A DNA stretch of 64,000 nucleotides from Aplectana chamaeleonis. Lineage: Eukaryota > Nematoda > Chromadorea > Rhabditida > Cosmocercidae. The translations under genes were made by a program, and so were the position numbers. Numbering within the stretch: position 1 is the first letter of the stretch; every line of letters starts with the position of its first letter. Below are positions 60,517 to 64,000 of this stretch, piece by piece. The notes under the pieces were generated by a model. The model saw only the letters and a program-made list of their open reading frames with translations, was not told where the DNA came from and searched no databases. Location of the stretch: the NCBI GenBank assembly GCA_029168955.1, contig JAPDOI010000441.1, positions 496,001 through 560,000 of the forward strand, written 5' to 3'.

Positions 60517-61091
60517 CAGTACCCGCACAAGATCGTTCATGGTCTTCAAATCCTGGTATACATGAAATTTTTAAGCTATGTTTTCGTGCACTGGAATGCA
60601 TTCTCATTGCTGGATAAAAGTCATGTACAGTGAATCTAGTGGTGAAGATGAACGTTTCGTGGCAGTTAATTGCGGACCGACAGAAAATTCGACTTCAAGT
60701 AAATGTATTTCGGCCATGGTGGCTGTTCTTCCAGCTTCTTGTTATGACCCTGATTTCGAAGAGTAGAAAATATTGGATAAGGAAACGTTGACAACAGAAA
60801 TCATGAGCATTCCAGGATAATTTTGAAGGTGTTCTAGAAAGCTAGCTTTTCGTCTGGATGATTCTCGATTTTAGGCTTTCAAAACATTTGGTAAAATGAT
60901 TGTGGAGAAAACAGTGCTCCATTGAAGGCATGCAGCAGTAGCCTCACCGAAAAAGCCTTTCTTGACAAGTTTGTAAGAAAAGCGCCTGGACTTAGAAGAT
61001 AAAAACGGCATTGGCACTAAAAAAACACATGCGGAGCGGGACACTGCCAGAAAGAAGGTGCAGGATGAGAACTTTAAAAAAAGGTACTTAA
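60517..61091. other. Stretch with weak coding texture
   Basis: A plus-strand frame from an ATG at about 60623 (MYSESSGEDERFVAVNCGPT ...) runs about 47 codons to a TAG, and broken Lys-rich frames follow at 60940-61085. No splice signals or recognisable family; possibly a decayed transposase or host gene. Confidence 0.25.
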
Positions 61092-61580
61092 AGGCATCGT
61101 TCGCGCTGGAAACCACTTTCCATTTTCGGGCTCAAATTCATGAATGAGCCTAATAGAACATACCGGTAAACCTCGGCGCCTCAAAAATGAGGGTTCTGAG
61201 GTTGGATGGGGTCAAAGATGAGGATCCCCCACCAGTTGTCACCAGTCATTTAGCACTTTTTCATAAAATGTTGATGTGACCGTCAAACAAGATGAAAAAC
61301 AGTAACGGCACAAACTCCGCATGCAGAAAAACCTCGAAAATGACAGTTACGAGGTCTCCAAATGCAGAAAAACTTCAAAATGACAGTAACGACGTCCACT
61401 AATGCAGAAAAGCTTCGAAAAAGATTTTGGCGCGGAATTTGAATTCAGTTTAGTGGGTTCAGAATGACTTTTCTTTAGAAATGGAGGTTTTTAATGGGCC
61501 ATTTCGGCATTTCAATAAAGAGGCCAAGCCACTCAAAAACATGAAGAATTAATATACGGTCTTCTGTGCGTACGATGCCT
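61092..61580. mobile_element. TTAA-group element, family L copy 2
   Basis: TTAA|AGGCATCGTTCGCGCTGGAA ... TCTGTGCGTACGATGCCT|TCGA. It matches 45570-46027 and carries three instead of two internal 'atgcagaaaaac(c/t)tcgaaaatgacagt' units. Confidence 0.8.
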
Positions 61581-61879
61581 TCGAATCATTTTGATTATTT
61601 AGCGGACAGTTTGCTATGAGAAAGGTGGAGTGAGAGTCCAACGCCTGGTGTATATCAGGAGCAATTTTTCATTTTCAACATTGTCTCAGATCTACCTGGG
61701 GAGGGAGTTATCGTTCGAGCTTCTCTTATCATCATTGAAAAATATCCTGTTTTTGCTCGGACTCTGACCACAGAATTTCATTTTCTGACATTCCGACCAA
61801 ATTAAAACATATTCCAACCAACAGAAACCCACGGACAGGGACCTACATTGCATGCTGCCGCAGTCTTCCGGCGGCGGGA

Positions 61880-62112
61880 CTCTAATCGGCCTCTAATAGA
61901 TTCTAGGTAAAGATCAACGCGCGTCTCGAACCTATTGAGATCAAAAACTTGTCGGTGGGCGTGTTTGCTCTTCTCTGGGACATGATTGACTTTTTCCTCG
62001 TTTTTCTTTTCTCACCAACTTGAACGAATTAGGAATTTGCGCTTGCCAGGGTGGCCATACATGTACATCAACCAGATTATAGCATAAAAACTACCACTCA
62101 GGTTGGACCCTG
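61880..62112. repeat. Family P fragment
   Basis: Shares 'cgcgtctcg', 'ttgagatc', 'gcgcttgccagg' and 'atta(t)a' blocks with 33290-33690 and 36330-36550, ending AGGTTGGACCCTGCCT. Confidence 0.6.
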
Positions 62113-62410
62113 CCTTGAACGAGACTAAGCTATGGGAAAGACAAGAAACCGCATATTAGATGTCATTGCAACTGTGAAAAAATGACTGTAAAAATTACAG
62201 TACATTGCATCGGCCAGCACAGAGATGTTCATGTGGCAATTGCTGATTGCCAGCACATAATAAAACATAGGAGAATAATTTCAAGAGATTCCTGACAAGA
62301 AAAACATGAACCCCAGCAGTTATGTGGGAGCGGGTGGAGCGGGAAGCAGTGAGAACCTTCGCGCGAAATCGATTGAGCGCGCGGGCGAAAATTCGAAAAT
62401 GCCTGCTTAA

Positions 62411-62958
62411 AGGCAGTGGTCACGATGAAAAACGTTATCGAAAAAACTACAAAAATCAGCTTATATCAAAAACAGCTGAAAAACTATGAAGGTAGCGCGG
62501 TGAAAAACGGGCTAGAATTAGAGTTTTTAGGGCCCAAAGAAGCTGTTTCGTGCACACGTGCACAGCGATGACGAAACAGATCGCAGTCTCATGCCGAGCA
62601 GTCAAAAATCATCGACATTCAGAGGACGAAATAAATGCAAATTTACCTAATAAAACAGTTGAACAATGAATGCAAGCACTTCAGTCAATGTTTTTGACTA
62701 GAAAAGTACATAAATCCGAAGGTTCATTAATTGAAATTCAATTTCAAGCCAGCTGATGTTCTTGATATAAGAGGTCATCGATGCCGATGATGTGGAGTAG
62801 GCTCGTCCACCATCAAAAGACAAGAAAGTACAGGCTTCCAATTCGGCTCAAAACAGTGGTTTTTTCGCAATTTTTTCTTATAGATCCTACTACTCGAGAC
62901 CCAGGAAAGGATTTGGAGAGAAAAAGACGACAAGCATATTTGATCGCGTTCACTGCCT
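62411..62958. mobile_element. Non-autonomous TTAA element, family A copy 5
   Basis: C|TTAA|AGGCAGTGGTCACGATGAAA ... TTTGATCGCGTTCACTGCCT|TTAA|G. At 548 bp it is nearly full length. The flanking C and G limit the target duplication to TTAA rather than TTTAAA. Confidence 0.92.
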
Positions 62959-63144
62959 TTAAGGATGCGGTAATATGTTTGATGCCTGAAAGTACCATGT
63001 TTGCTCACTCCCTGACTGCCCCGGCTGTCGCTCCCCTGAAAAACTCGCTGCGGAAGCATGTTTGTAAGCTTTGCGAGACGAGATAACATGTCGGAAACAT
63101 GATCAGGCCATTTTATGCTGCTCGATGTTCCAAAAGTTCTGAGT

Positions 63145-63290
63145 TATGGTTCCCGAAGCGGCGCTTTGGCCGGGATTTTCCTGACCGTAAGGGATTTAAT
63201 TTGTTTAAAAAGCCTCACAGTTTCCAGAGAGAGCGCCGCGAAGCTGCGCGAAACCCCCGGTTTATGGTTCCCGGACAATGGCCGGTACAT
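63145..63290. repeat. Small palindromic repeat N, copy 3
   Basis: Shares 'cgctttggccggg', 'ttcctgaccgtaagggatttaatttgtt' and 'gagcgccgcgaag' with the copies at 58715 and 59570. Confidence 0.7.
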
Positions 63291-64000
63291 TCATAATTAG
63301 GGCTGCCTCAATGTGAAAAATGGACTTCCTTTGCAATCTGCATAATCAGCGACGTCACTACGAAGTCTAAAATTCCAGATAGATGTCTGTTACTATTTGT
63401 CATGTGAACTTTGGAGAATTCCACACTCCAGCAATATCGCCTAACCACATATAACTCGTAAATGAAACTTTGAAAACCGAAGGCAGGATCAAAAAATGTG
63501 TCGAGCACTCTATAAGTGCAGCACAATCATAAGGAAATACCCGAGCACATAAATACCACAGAGTAGAGAACTGCTAAAAGATGAGCTTTCTACGTCAATT
63601 AACAGCTTGTCTGCGGCCGGTCACGTATTCACGGCCAATGAGCAAGAGGATCACAACGAGGGCATTTTACAGCAGGACACAGCATGTGACAACTGACCAC
63701 ACACTTGCCACACACAAAGCGCAGAAGAAGTCCTGATCGTACGAAAATATCGATGAACACACTCTAACGGCTTAAATTACAGATGAAAAATGAGCACGTA
63801 TAAACTGACGGGGGCACGAAAACGGGGCTTTTTGGGGCCATTTTTGGCACACATCTCAGTAGGTGTGATAAGACAAAACAACGCAAGCTTTCGGTTGTTA
63901 TATGTAGGTTATTCACATTTTTTCAGTGGTCAATCATTCGTTCTTTTCGGATGAGAAAAAAATTGGAGGAAGAAACTGGAAATCCAAGAGATTGATCTGA
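63291..64000. other. Right edge, no supported gene
   Basis: A minus-strand Cys-rich frame near 63640-63720 (CGKCVVSCHMLCPAVKCPRC) is short and without splice context. Confidence 0.3.

Overview
The window looks like a repeat-rich stretch of a nematode nuclear genome, prob­ably a strongylid or hookworm-like clade V worm. The evidence is short exons bounded by nematode-type splice sites (pyrimidine-poor TTTTCAG/TTTCTAG acceptors, GTAAGT/GTGAG donors), very large introns, an RTE-type LINE, mariner and Tc1 relatives, and dense families of non-autonomous inverted-repeat elements. There are no bacterial operons, ribosomal RNA genes or CRISPR arrays. Most open reading frames over 60 codons are chance or repeat-derived. 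The species is not identifiable from sequence alone.

The host gene content is small. A minus-strand gene can be rebuilt exon by exon from about 34.0 kb down to the left edge of the window: ten exons of 42-133 bp, all with consensus splice sites and with matching reading phase at every join. It encodes an Arg/Ser-rich start, a compact region resembling a ubiquitin/doublecortin-type beta-grasp fold, and a long acidic, probably disordered tail. About 0.8 kb of coding sequence is spread over at least 34 kb, with introns of 17.7, 8.5 and 4.8 kb filled by transposons. Weaker gene candidates are a 3-exon plus-strand gene at 37.7-38.1 kb, minus-strand exons at 49.5-50.6 kb, and decayed plus-strand coding remnants at 22.0-23.1 and 25.3-25.9 kb.

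Layout. 0-14.5 kb: left part of the gene, several TIR elements, ATTCG-rich and 42-bp tandem arrays, and a 0.7 kb fold-back palindrome. 14.6-26 kb: a rearranged Tc1-like element, a 3.6 kb fold-back element with 1.2 kb arms, and another 1 kb palindrome. 26-31.4 kb: one element (family D) split by three other insertions, one of them a 3.4 kb composite. 31.9-34 kb: the exon cluster of the main gene. 34-50 kb: TIR and PIF/Harbinger-like elements, a tRNA-like sequence, a 21-bp heptad-coding array, a dead mariner and a gene fragment. 50.8-58.7 kb: a single old RTE copy cut into five pieces by at least seven later insertions, including a young RTE that itself carries a textbook twin-priming inversion with a 12-bp target duplication. 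58.7-64 kb: more TIR elements and small palindromic repeats.

The dominant mobile-element group is a set of TIR families whose ends read AGGCA(G/C/T)... and which insert at TTAA. Using homologous empty sites inside the window, the TTAA target duplication can be shown directly. In three places two elements abut and share one TTAA, suggesting that they insert into each other's ends.
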